Source: Spartobacteria bacterium
Lineage (GTDB): Bacteria > Verrucomicrobiota > Verrucomicrobiia > Chthoniobacterales > UBA10450
Assembly: GCA_003445855.1 (NCBI GenBank)
Contig: DMCG01000065.1
Location: 1 to 13,317, forward strand
Length of the DNA: 13,317 nt
Direction: 5' to 3'
Position numbers and translations under genes: made by a program
Shown here: in pieces, positions 1 through 6,456 of the stretch
Layout: each line of letters opens with the position of its first letter
Numbering within the stretch: position 1 is the stretch's first letter
The notes under the pieces: model-generated
What the model was told of the DNA's origin: nothing
Seen by the model: only the letters and a program-made list of their open reading frames with translations
The model's database searches: none

Positions 1-1181
1 TCGCTGTAAGAGCGACCGAGCAGATTCATCGCTTTCAATCGCGCATTTGGATTTTGGCGTGCGCGCTGCAACTCGGGCAACGCTTCACGGAAATGCCCCG
101 CGTTTACGAGGAGTTCGCCCAGTTCAAAGCGAAGCTGCAGATCGGTCGGATTACGCTCTATCCGTTTGCGTGCATCGTCGATGAGAATTTCGGCGCGCTT
201 CTTCTTCGCGATTTTCAATTCCTCGGATTTTTTCGCATACAGCTCATGCTCGGCGCCGTGGGTAGAGAGAAATTCCTCGTGCTCGGCGATCTCGTGCTCA
301 AAGCGTTTCATTCTCAAATCGGAAACTTTTCGGACCAGCCCGGCATCGGTGCCTTTGGTCAGATCGGCGGCATATTGATACCAGGCCGTTGCCGACTCGA
401 TATCGTTCTTTTGCTCGTTGAGCGCGCCCAAGCGTCGCGCAAGATCGACATTTTCCGGCTGCGCTTGATGGAGCGCATAGATTTCCGCGATTTGTTTATC
501 GAGCGATTCGCCGGTCAATTGCATCCGGCTTTGCTGCTCGAGTGAAATCGCGACGTCCTTGTCCTTGATCAAATCCCGGTAACTCTCCGCCTGCGTCCAG
601 CCGCCGGTCGTCATCGAGGCCCGTGCTGAGGCATCTTTACCGAGCCGAAGCGCTTCGGCATCCAGCGGATTAATCTCGTTAATCCGGTTGTACACTTCGA
701 CCTCCTGATCGCTTTGTCCAAGATTGTGATGCAGACGGCCGAGCTCGTGCAGCACTTTCACGTCGCGCGGATTTTCTTCGAGCAAGGTGCGCAACGCGAA
801 AACCCCAACCTCCGGCCAGCCCGCCGCCACCGCCGCTTCCTTCAATGCGAGATTCGCCTGGCGATGGTAAGGCTCTTCCTCCAAGATTTTTTCGATCATC
901 TCCACCGCGCGCTTCGGATCTCTTTTCATCTCGCGCTGGGCTTTCATGACCGCGATTGGTGCGGTCGAGATGTTGAAAAGGCTTTTCTTAGCCGCTTTGT
1001 TTTTTGTGACTTCGGTCCGCCGCAGCAATCGCCGGCCGGTCAGAAACTCCGGCTCCTGTTTCAGGAGTCCCTGCAAAAGCGAAATGGCGTAGCCGAAATT
1101 GCGCAGCTCGATCGCCGCCACCGCTTTCAGCCAATGACTGCGCTGTGTTTCGCTCAGTTCTTTCTCCGTTTTGATCGCCAT
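1..1181 (-). CDS. TPR-repeat protein, 3' end outside window
   Basis: An uninterrupted reading frame runs on the minus strand from an ATG at 1181 to the left edge, giving about 393 residues with no stop. An in-frame TAA lies eight codons upstream, so this ATG is the first possible start; no clear Shine-Dalgarno precedes it. The protein begins MAIKTEKELSETQRSHW and is helical, with repeated units typical of tetratricopeptide repeats, for example LHELGRLHHNLGQSDQEVEVY near residue 145, ARRLGALNEQKNDIESATAWY near 250 and LRFELGELLVNAGHFREALPEL near 350. A charged, Lys/Glu-rich helix (about 300-335) may be a coiled coil. No signal peptide is visible, so it is probably cytoplasmic. TPR proteins act as protein-protein scaffolds; nothing here identifies the partner. 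It carries one copy of the abundant WTGTCGATCTT word (441-449), read as VDL. Confidence 0.8.
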   Translation of the reverse strand, partial: MAIKTEKELSETQRSHWLKAVAAIELRNFGYAISLLQGLLKQEPEFLTGRRLLRRTEVTKNKAAKKSLFNISTAPIAVMKAQREMKRDPKRAVEMIEKILEEEPYHRQANLALKEAAVAAGWPEVGVFALRTLLEENPRDVKVLHELGRLHHNLGQSDQEVEVYNRINEINPLDAEALRLGKDASARASMTTGGWTQAESYRDLIKDKDVAISLEQQSRMQLTGESLDKQIAEIYALHQAQPENVDLARRLGALNEQKNDIESATAWYQYAADLTKGTDAGLVRKVSDLRMKRFEHEIAEHEEFLSTHGAEHELYAKKSEELKIAKKKRAEILIDDARKRIERNPTDLQLRFELGELLVNAGHFREALPELQRARQNPNARLKAMNLLGRSYS

Positions 1182-1238
1182 ACTTAACGCGCCGACATGT
1201 AATTATAATTTCCTTAAGCTCCGCCGTCAGCACAAATA

Positions 1239-1336
1239 CTGTAGAGGCAGCCGTGTCCGCCAGTCGGACGGACTCGTCCCGTGGCGAGTCGGCTGCAGAA
1301 CTAAAGGAATTGCGGACGGCACGCCCGCCACTACAG
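1239..1336. repeat. Palindromic interspersed element, family A, intergenic copy
   Basis: This element fills most of the gap between the TPR gene and mutS. It starts CTGTAGAGGCAGCCGTGTC and ends with GCCCGCCACTACAG, so its outer ends are inverted copies (CTGTAG and CTACAG). The interior holds several GC-rich inverted segments. A shorter relative with the same two ends lies inside the polymerase gene (9857-9919). A 21-bp interior stretch at 1268-1288 recurs exactly, inverted relative to the window, in ftsZ at 13297-13317. It looks like a non-autonomous MITE- or REP-like element; no transposase is present in the window. Confidence 0.7.
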
Positions 1337-1350
1337 CCATTCATCCCTAA

Positions 1351-3981
1351 CTAGAGCAAATCCAGCTGCGGCTTCTCTGCCTTCGCCGCGCTTCTTGTCG
1401 ATCTTTGCTTCGTTTGGGCTTGCGCCACGGCACCATCGGGTTTCTCGAGATGCAATAAAATGTCTTTCGCGCGATCCAGGATTTCCTTCGGCAATCCGGC
1501 CAGCCGTGCCACATGAATACCGTAGCTTTTGTCCGCCCCGCCCGGCACAATCTTGCGCAAAAAAATAATCTGCTCGTTCCATTCCCGCACTGCGACGTTG
1601 AAATTGCAGACTCCGCCGCGCTCCTCCGCCAGCTTCGTCAGTTCGTGATAATGCGTCGCGAACAGCGTGCGCGCTTTTATCTTATCGTGCAGAAATTCCG
1701 CGACACTCCACGCAATCGAAAGCCCGTCGAATGTCGATGTTCCACGGCCGATCTCGTCCAGAATCACCAGGCTGCGCTCGGTCGCGTTGTTCACAATGTT
1801 CGCCGTTTCGTTCATCTCCACCATGAATGTCGATCGGCCACCGGCAAGATCGTCGTTCGCGCCGACCCGTGTGAAAATACGATCGACCAGCCCGATCTCC
1901 CCGCTCGCCGCCGGCACGAAGCTGCCGATGTGCGCCATGAGCACGATCAGCGCGACCTGCCGGATGTAAGTCGATTTGCCCGCCATGTTCGGGCCAGTAA
2001 TAATTGCGAGCCGCATTTCGCCGTCGAGCGTCGTGTCGTTCGGCACAAATTTTTCTTCCGCCAGATTCTGGTCGAGCACCGGATGCCGGCCGTCCTTGAT
2101 CGCGAGTCGCAGCGAATCGTTCAATGCCGGCCGGCAGTAATTAAAAAGCCGCGCCGTTTCCGCGAGCCCGCATATAACATCGAGAATCGCAATTGCCTCG
2201 GCTGTTTGCTGGATTGGCGCAAGCTCGCGCAGCGTCTCCTCGCGCAACTTTTGGAAAAGCTGATACTCAAGATTCCGCGCCCGCTCGTCTGCGCCGAGAA
2301 TCTTCGCTTCCATTTCCTTCAATTCCGGCGTGACGAAACGCTCGCCACCGACCGTCGTCTGCTTGCGCGTGTAATGCGCCGGCACGCTGGCCAGATTCGA
2401 TTTCGTGATCTCGATGAAATAGCCGAAGACGGAATTGAATCGCACTTTCAACGACTTGATGCCGGTATTTGCGATTTCTCGCTCTTGCAGCTGGCTGATC
2501 CAGTTCTTGCCGTCGCGCGACCCCTGCCGCAGCGCGTCAAGATCGACATCGTAGCCGTCGCGGAAAATTCCGCCCTCTTTCAAGGCGATCGGCGGATCGT
2601 CAACGACGGCGCGAGCCAATGTCTCGGCCAGCTCAGGCATTTCCTGAATTTCGTTTTGCAGACGCTCTGCCAAACTCAGGTAGGGACGCTTCTCCGAAAC
2701 GTCCGACAAATTCGACTGCCCGTCCGGCTCGGACCGGCTCGGAGAGCCATCCCTACCTGTTCCAAATTTGCTTCGCTCGATCAATTTCCCCAATTCGCGC
2801 TTCAGCTCCGGGATTTGTAGCAGCGAAGTTTTTAGCGCGACAAGATCACGTCCATTTCCCGAAGCCTGGCTCAATCGCCCTGTCGCGCGCTCGATGTCAC
2901 GTATCGATTTCAGCGAATTGCGCAGTGATGCGAGCAGGTCCGGCTCTTGCAAGAGGTCCGCGATCATTTGCTGACGGCACTCCAGCTCCGTCAGATTGCG
3001 CAACGGCTGCAAAATCCACGCCCGCAACTTCCGCCCGCCCATCGGCGTGACCGTGCGATCGAGAGCCGCCAGCAAGCTGGTGTCGCGATTGCTTCGCGAT
3101 TTCACCAATTCCAAATTCGTTTGCGTTGCGGCATCGAGCACCACGTGATCGGCGGGCGCATCGCAGCGCAGCGTAGTAAGATGATCGATGTTTCGCCGGA
3201 GCTGGTGCTTGAGATAATGCACGATTGCGCCCGCCGCCGCGACCGCCGCCGGCATCTGCGCGCAGCCGAATCCGTCGAGCGATTTGACTTTGAAATGCTC
3301 GCACAAAGTGAAACCCGCTTGCTCCGGCAAAAACGCGTAGGCGTCGTAAGCCAGCGCATTGTCGATCTTGCCGAACTGATCTTGTTGCTCGTCGCTGATC
3401 AATAACTCCGACGGGGAGACGCGAGAAATTTCATCGAGGAGCGATTGATATGCTTGGCTCCCGCCTCGCATACCCTCTCGGGCTGGCCCGTCCACGTCGC
3501 TGGGCTCCCGCCCGCTCCGTTGTCGATCTTGCAATTGCGTCAGGCGAAACTCGCCCGTGCTCAGATCGGCGTAAGCGAAGCCAAAAATGTTATTGTCGAT
3601 GTAAACCGCGCCCAGATAATTCGGTCGCTTCGCTTCCAGCAAATCCAATTCGCTTACCGTTCCCGCGCTGATGATTTGGGTGATTTCGCGCGAAACAATT
3701 TTGCCCGGCTGCGGCTCGCTCGTCTGATCGCAGATCGCCACGCGCCGGCCGGCCTTGATCAACTTGGCGATGTAATTTGGCGCCGCGTGATACGGCACGC
3801 CGCACATCGGTACGCTGTTGCGCTTCGTCAGCGCCACGTTCAGGAGCGCCGACGCCTCCTTCGCGTCTTCGAAAAACAGTTCATAAAAATCTCCTAATCG
3901 AAAGAGCAGCAGCGTGTCCGCTGGAATACTTTTCCGCAGCCGCTGATACTGCTGCATCATCGGAGTGAGCGTGTCCGCCAT
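1351..3981 (-). CDS. mutS: DNA mismatch repair protein MutS
   Basis: This gene encodes the mismatch-recognition ATPase of postreplicative repair, which binds mispairs as a dimer and recruits MutL. The 876-residue product aligns along its length with bacterial MutS as I remember it. It has the N-terminal TPMMQQY segment and the mismatch-wedging GDFYELF motif (Phe32, Glu34), then connector, lever and clamp domains, Walker A GPNMAGKST (663-671), Walker B LVILDEIGRGTST (Asp742, Glu743), and the ATPase signature ATHYHEL. I chose the ATG at 3981 because the longer frame would begin with a TTG at 3999 and add six residues not typical of the family; a GGGG lies just upstream. It is slightly longer than the Escherichia coli protein because of two low-complexity insertions, near residues 153-179 and 408-435, the second of which coincides with a palindromic DNA element. 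Four WTGTCGATCTT words lie inside the gene. Confidence 0.97.
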   Translation of the reverse strand: MADTLTPMMQQYQRLRKSIPADTLLLFRLGDFYELFFEDAKEASALLNVALTKRNSVPMCGVPYHAAPNYIAKLIKAGRRVAICDQTSEPQPGKIVSREITQIISAGTVSELDLLEAKRPNYLGAVYIDNNIFGFAYADLSTGEFRLTQLQDRQRSGREPSDVDGPAREGMRGGSQAYQSLLDEISRVSPSELLISDEQQDQFGKIDNALAYDAYAFLPEQAGFTLCEHFKVKSLDGFGCAQMPAAVAAAGAIVHYLKHQLRRNIDHLTTLRCDAPADHVVLDAATQTNLELVKSRSNRDTSLLAALDRTVTPMGGRKLRAWILQPLRNLTELECRQQMIADLLQEPDLLASLRNSLKSIRDIERATGRLSQASGNGRDLVALKTSLLQIPELKRELGKLIERSKFGTGRDGSPSRSEPDGQSNLSDVSEKRPYLSLAERLQNEIQEMPELAETLARAVVDDPPIALKEGGIFRDGYDVDLDALRQGSRDGKNWISQLQEREIANTGIKSLKVRFNSVFGYFIEITKSNLASVPAHYTRKQTTVGGERFVTPELKEMEAKILGADERARNLEYQLFQKLREETLRELAPIQQTAEAIAILDVICGLAETARLFNYCRPALNDSLRLAIKDGRHPVLDQNLAEEKFVPNDTTLDGEMRLAIITGPNMAGKSTYIRQVALIVLMAHIGSFVPAASGEIGLVDRIFTRVGANDDLAGGRSTFMVEMNETANIVNNATERSLVILDEIGRGTSTFDGLSIAWSVAEFLHDKIKARTLFATHYHELTKLAEERGGVCNFNVAVREWNEQIIFLRKIVPGGADKSYGIHVARLAGLPKEILDRAKDILLHLEKPDGAVAQAQTKQRSTRSAAKAEKPQLDLL
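2677..2759. repeat. Palindromic element inside mutS
   Basis: An 83-bp segment is bounded by the perfect inverted repeat CAGGTAGGGA (2677-2686) and TCCCTACCTG (2750-2759), with an inner inverted pair TCTCCGA (2691-2697) and TCGGAGA (2739-2745). The interior also carries GTCCGGCTCGGACCGGCTCGG, which is itself repetitive. It is translated in frame as about 28 Ser/Arg/Asp/Gly-rich residues (408-435 of MutS) that E. coli MutS lacks at the equivalent place between lever helices. Confidence 0.7.
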
Positions 3982-4156
3982 TACCCCAACATGATGCAAA
4001 ATCCCGCCGGAAAGGAAAAGAATCTTGAATCAGGAATGGAGTGAGCGTGGACGACGCCGCGACATGCACGGCAAAGCCGCTCGGGGAGCGGTGATCGAGC
4101 TGGGTAGCGAGATCATGAAGCCAGGAAAACAGGAAGTTCGAGATTGGACGTTCTTC

Positions 4157-4202
4157 TGGGGAGCGTCCGCCGCGGCGGACTGATCTCGGCAGCTTGCCGA
4201 GA
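4157..4202. repeat. Paired perfect palindromes in the mutS upstream region
   Basis: Two adjoining palindromes lie here: a 16-bp perfect one, GTCCGCCGCGGCGGAC (4165-4180), and a hairpin with 8-bp arms TCTCGGCA and TGCCGAGA around GCT (4184-4202). The second is followed by CGAACTTTTT, so it could act as a weak terminator on the plus strand. No complete plus-strand gene precedes it, so an interspersed palindromic repeat is more likely. The rest of 3982-4272 holds no gene that I would call. It carries a segment near 4106-4135 (ATGAAGCCAGGAAAACAGGA) resembling one near 11524 and 11552. Confidence 0.5.
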
Positions 4203-4272
4203 CGAACTTTTTGAAAGGATGCAAGTCGGTCGATGATCGTCCATTATTCCGATGCGCCGCCAGTCCGTTTAA

Positions 4273-4647
4273 ATGAAAAAGACTAATCAGAAACTTCTCC
4301 GGCGTCGTCCCGACGGCTACTCGGCGCTTCGCGTTTATCATCGACGAGGCTATGGCAAGAAATCACCGCGATTGCTGATCAAGTGCGGCGATTGCGATAA
4401 CAAGTTCGAAATCTACTACGACCGGGATGGCGAGGATTTGGAGATTGCCGGTGTCTTCGGCTCGGTCGAGAACTGGCGCGAAATTCTCCTGCCGCTGTTG
4501 AAAAAGCCTCGGAAAACAAAGTACGGCGCTAGCACCAAAGAACTCGACTGTTTCGTACGCGCGACGGATCAGCAGATCGCCCGAGAGCGGAAGTCGGGTA
4601 AAATAAAAGTGTTCAGCGGCGATCTCGAAGCTGATCTAGCCGATTGA
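4273..4647 (+). CDS. Small hypothetical protein, 124 aa
   Basis: I do not recognise this protein. The frame runs from ATG 4273 to TGA 4645-4647. The product starts MKKTNQKLLRRRPDGYSALR and has a basic N-terminus. A compact alpha/beta-looking middle follows (LLIKCGDCDNKFEIYYD, then DLEIAGVFGSVENWREILLPLL), and the tail is charged. A single CxxC (CGDC, near residues 39-42) is present, too little for a zinc ribbon by itself. There is no signal peptide or membrane segment. Codon choice resembles the neighbours and the residue composition is protein-like, which argues for a real gene. The upstream sequence lacks a Shine-Dalgarno. It is divergent from mutS and followed by repeats, with no operon partner close by. 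Confidence 0.6.
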   Translation: MKKTNQKLLRRRPDGYSALRVYHRRGYGKKSPRLLIKCGDCDNKFEIYYDRDGEDLEIAGVFGSVENWREILLPLLKKPRKTKYGASTKELDCFVRATDQQIARERKSGKIKVFSGDLEADLAD

Positions 4648-4655
4648 GTTTTTCT

Positions 4656-4736
4656 TCGTTCGACGTTGAGCGTTCGACGTTTGCTTTTTTTTGCTACTCC
4701 CTCACCCCCTGTCGCGCCGAATGTCGCCGCGGCGAC
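4656..4736. repeat. Short direct repeats and palindrome between two small genes
   Basis: After the 4273-4647 gene comes a direct repeat of GTTCGACGTT separated by GAGC (about 4659-4682), then a T-rich run. Farther on is the perfect 14-bp palindrome GTCGCCGCGGCGAC (4723-4736), which shares its CCGCGG centre with the palindrome at 4165-4180. The remainder up to 4867 shows nothing I can name. The direct repeat plus T-run could also end transcription of the upstream gene. Confidence 0.4.
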
Positions 4737-4867
4737 CGAAGGCGGATTCATCCTTTCTCATCGCCTTCCCGAAGAAATCGATCTGCTCGTTTAGACGTAA
4801 TATTTTTTCCTCGGCCGCAGCAATCGCATGAGCAAGACTTGAGTACTCGACAAATTAGCTCCGACCT

Positions 4868-5146
4868 ATGAACAAAATTCAACAACTCCGAAAGCTCGCC
4901 AAGCTCGAACGGAAATCTCGTGAAATCCGGGCAACTCTGAAGATATCTCCGGCGAACGAAGTTTTGTATCGCGCGCCGCAAAGTACGTGGTCGGATAATG
5001 ACGTCGTGGTCGAAGCCGTAGGTCAGGGCGATGCAAGATTGGTAATCGTAGAGGGAAACTACCCGATTGATTACCTGATCAAGTCCGAGCGGATTTTCCC
5101 ATCGGAAGATGAAGCATGTGAGGCGGCAGATGAGCTGACGACGTGA
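4868..5146 (+). CDS. Small hypothetical protein, 92 aa
   Basis: I do not recognise this protein. The frame runs from ATG 4868 to TGA 5144-5146. The N-terminal 25 residues (MNKIQQLRKLAKLERKSREI) form a basic, probably helical or coiled-coil segment. A beta-rich acidic domain follows, with DVVVEAVGQGDARLVIVEG and IDYLIKSERIFPSEDEA, ending in an acidic helix (ACEAADELTT). No signal peptide, membrane segment or metal motif is visible. No Shine-Dalgarno stands before the ATG. It converges with the aminotransferase-like gene at 5196-6098 with a gap of about 50 bases. The even residue composition suggests a true gene. Confidence 0.55.
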   Translation: MNKIQQLRKLAKLERKSREIRATLKISPANEVLYRAPQSTWSDNDVVVEAVGQGDARLVIVEGNYPIDYLIKSERIFPSEDEACEAADELTT

Positions 5147-5195
5147 TCACTTGATGGCGCTCGACCGTCAAATTCAAATTGCGGCGGATTCTAAA

Positions 5196-6098
5196 TTATT
5201 CCACAACCTGAACGCCTTCTTTCGAGGTGCGCTGAGCGTAGAGTTCGCTTAAGCGTTGCGTCGTCGGGCCGACCTTTCCGTCGCCGATAATTTTATTGTC
5301 GATCTTAGTGACACCGGCGAGTTCGCCCATCGTGCCGGTGCAGAAGACTTCGTCGGCGCGATAGACATCGTCGAGGGTCAGGTCGGTTTCCGCGCACGGA
5401 ATTTTTTCCGCGGCGCAAATTTCCATGACTGTCGCGCGCGTGATGCCTTCCGGGCAGGCGATGACGCGCGGCGTGACCAGCTCGCCTTCGCGCACGATGA
5501 ACACATGCGTCGCGTTTGTCTCGGCGACGAAGCCACGCATGTCGAGCATGAGCGCGTCGTCCGCGCCGGCGTTGTTCGCTTCGATCTTGGCCAAAATCGA
5601 GTTGAGCAGATTCGCGTGATGAATTTTTGGATCGAGAATCTCCGGCGGCGGGCGGCGCATTTTGCTTGTGATCAACGTGAGCCCCGTCTTCGCGTAAACG
5701 GGCGCCTTGTGTTCGGCCAGCACGATCAATGTCGGGCCTGATTGATTCAGTCGCGGGTCCATTCCCGAAGTGATTTTGGCGCCCCGCGTCAGCGTCAGCC
5801 GAATGTGAACGCCGTCGCGCATTTTGTTCGCGGCAAGTGTGCGCTTGATCTCGTCGATGATTTTTTCGCGCGATGGAATCTCGGGGAACGACAGCGCGGC
5901 CGCCGAACGATGCAATCGATCGAGATGTTCGTGCAGTTTGAAGATACGGCCGTTGTAGAGTCGCAACCCTTCCCAAACGGCGTCGCCGCCTTGCACCGCC
6001 GAATCGAACGGACTGATCCCTGCTTCATCGCGGTGCACGAGGCGGCCGTTGATGTTCACGATCAGGTCGCGGTTCTTCTCGTTGAACGTCTGAAGCAT
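5196..6098 (-). CDS. Class IV PLP aminotransferase-like protein (BCAT-like), catalytic Lys apparently His
   Basis: The 300-residue product has the fold type IV signature of branched-chain and D-amino-acid aminotransferases: VNINGRLVHRDEAGISPFDSA at the N-terminus, HEHLDRLHRSA (56-66), AKIEANNAGADDALMLD, the cofactor-contact Glu in GFVAETNATHVF (Glu193), the phosphate-binding GITRATVME (218-226), and the TGTMGELAGV loop (254-263). Aligned with canonical members (IKxLNYLNNxLAKIEA), the Schiff-base lysine position falls on His160 of PKIHHANLLNSILAKIEA. The codons are CAT CAC, so one base error cannot explain it; Lys158 lies two residues before. The usual product name would be branched-chain amino acid aminotransferase, but the activity is uncertain. 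AAGGA lies close before the ATG. Upstream on the same strand lie a truncated copy of this gene and the sulfotransferase-like gene. Confidence 0.85.
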   Translation of the reverse strand: MLQTFNEKNRDLIVNINGRLVHRDEAGISPFDSAVQGGDAVWEGLRLYNGRIFKLHEHLDRLHRSAAALSFPEIPSREKIIDEIKRTLAANKMRDGVHIRLTLTRGAKITSGMDPRLNQSGPTLIVLAEHKAPVYAKTGLTLITSKMRRPPPEILDPKIHHANLLNSILAKIEANNAGADDALMLDMRGFVAETNATHVFIVREGELVTPRVIACPEGITRATVMEICAAEKIPCAETDLTLDDVYRADEVFCTGTMGELAGVTKIDNKIIGDGKVGPTTQRLSELYAQRTSKEGVQVVE

Positions 6099-6108
6099 TT
6101 TTCCTTGT

Positions 6109-6213
6109 CCACAGATTACACAGATTTCCGCAGATTATTCAGAGCTTTAATTCGGTGGGAGCTGACTTCTGCCGAGTGCTAAATCTGTGTAAATCTGCGA
6201 AATCTGCGGATAA
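6109..6213. repeat. Inverted CAGATT arrays with 9-10 bp period
   Basis: Three CAGATT units lie at 6112, 6121 and 6131, and three inverted AATCTG units at 6182, 6192 and 6201. Together they make a long imperfect inverted repeat just upstream of the aminotransferase-like start. A third array in the same orientation as the first precedes the polymerase gene (11482-11510). The unit reads roughly YRCAGATTW. It appears to be a dispersed repeat and not a CRISPR, since no spacers of useful length separate the units. Confidence 0.6.
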
Positions 6214-6219
6214 CATTCT

Positions 6220-6314
6220 TCAGTGCAGTCGGTGGATGTGGAGGCCTTCGTAACATTCACGGCATCGCTCATAAATCTCGCGCAAACTGTCCGGCACTGG
6301 TTCGTTCTTCGGCC
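6220..6314 (-). pseudogene. 3' remnant of a second sulfotransferase-like gene
   Basis: Read on the minus strand, the last 31 codons here (PKNEPVPDSLREIYERCREC to a TGA at 6220-6222) match the C-terminus of the intact gene at 6457-7197 (PKNEPLPDPFREIYARCREC). By hand count 72 of 93 bases agree. The rest of this copy is missing: at GGCC (6311-6314) it joins directly, in another frame, to the 5' remnant of an aminotransferase-like gene. Many differences between copies are at third positions, suggesting that it diverged as a working gene before being truncated. Confidence 0.85.
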
Positions 6315-6365
6315 ATTGATGTTTACGATCAGGTCGCGGTTCTTTTCGTTAAATTGCTGCAGCAT
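6311..6365 (-). pseudogene. 5' remnant of a second aminotransferase-like gene
   Basis: The first 19 codons, MLQQFNEKNRDLIVNINGR, match the start of the intact gene at 5196-6098 (MLQTFNEKNRDLIVNINGR) with 48 of 56 bases identical by hand count; most differences are silent. Beyond GGCC at 6311-6314 the sequence switches to the 3' end of a sulfotransferase-like gene out of frame. The resulting 72-codon open frame is a scar and not a functional protein. Confidence 0.85.
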
Positions 6366-6369
6366 CTTA

Positions 6370-6450
6370 AATCAGCTCGCACAGAGTCCACCAAGGACAC
6401 AAAGAAATTCCGATCCTAAAAACGTTGTGACCGTTGTGCCCTTCGTGCGA
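6370..6450. repeat. Degenerate interspersed repeat between sulfotransferase gene and scar
   Basis: The 91-base gap between the intact sulfotransferase stop and the truncated aminotransferase start carries CACAGAGTCCACCAAGGACA and, farther right, a TTGTGCCCTTCGTGCGAGGC segment. Both have the low-complexity, ACGAA/CACAAAG-rich look of dispersed environmental-genome repeats. It is unlike the CAGATT arrays found in the equivalent gap upstream of the intact aminotransferase. I see no promoter that I could defend. Confidence 0.35.
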
Positions 6451-6456
6451 GGCCTC

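Noticed and set aside
1513..2820. Long open frame on the plus strand, 435 codons
   Set aside because: It lies wholly opposite mutS, which has full family motifs; the translation is Arg/His-rich and resembles no protein.
3962..4049. 12-bp direct repeat GGAGTGAGCGTG at 3962 and 4038 around the mutS start
   Set aside because: Too short and single to separate from chance or a small local duplication.
4064..4183. Possible 39-codon plus-strand gene beginning MHGKAARGAVIELGSE
   Set aside because: Its second half is repeat DNA and a perfect palindrome, and there is no start signal or homologue I can name.
4184..4212. Rho-independent terminator on the plus strand
   Set aside because: The stem is good, but five bases separate it from the T run and no gene upstream on that strand needs it; kept only as a palindromic repeat.
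6109..6213. CRISPR-like array
   Set aside because: Units are 6-8 bp with 9-10 bp spacing and no spacers; no cas genes are visible.
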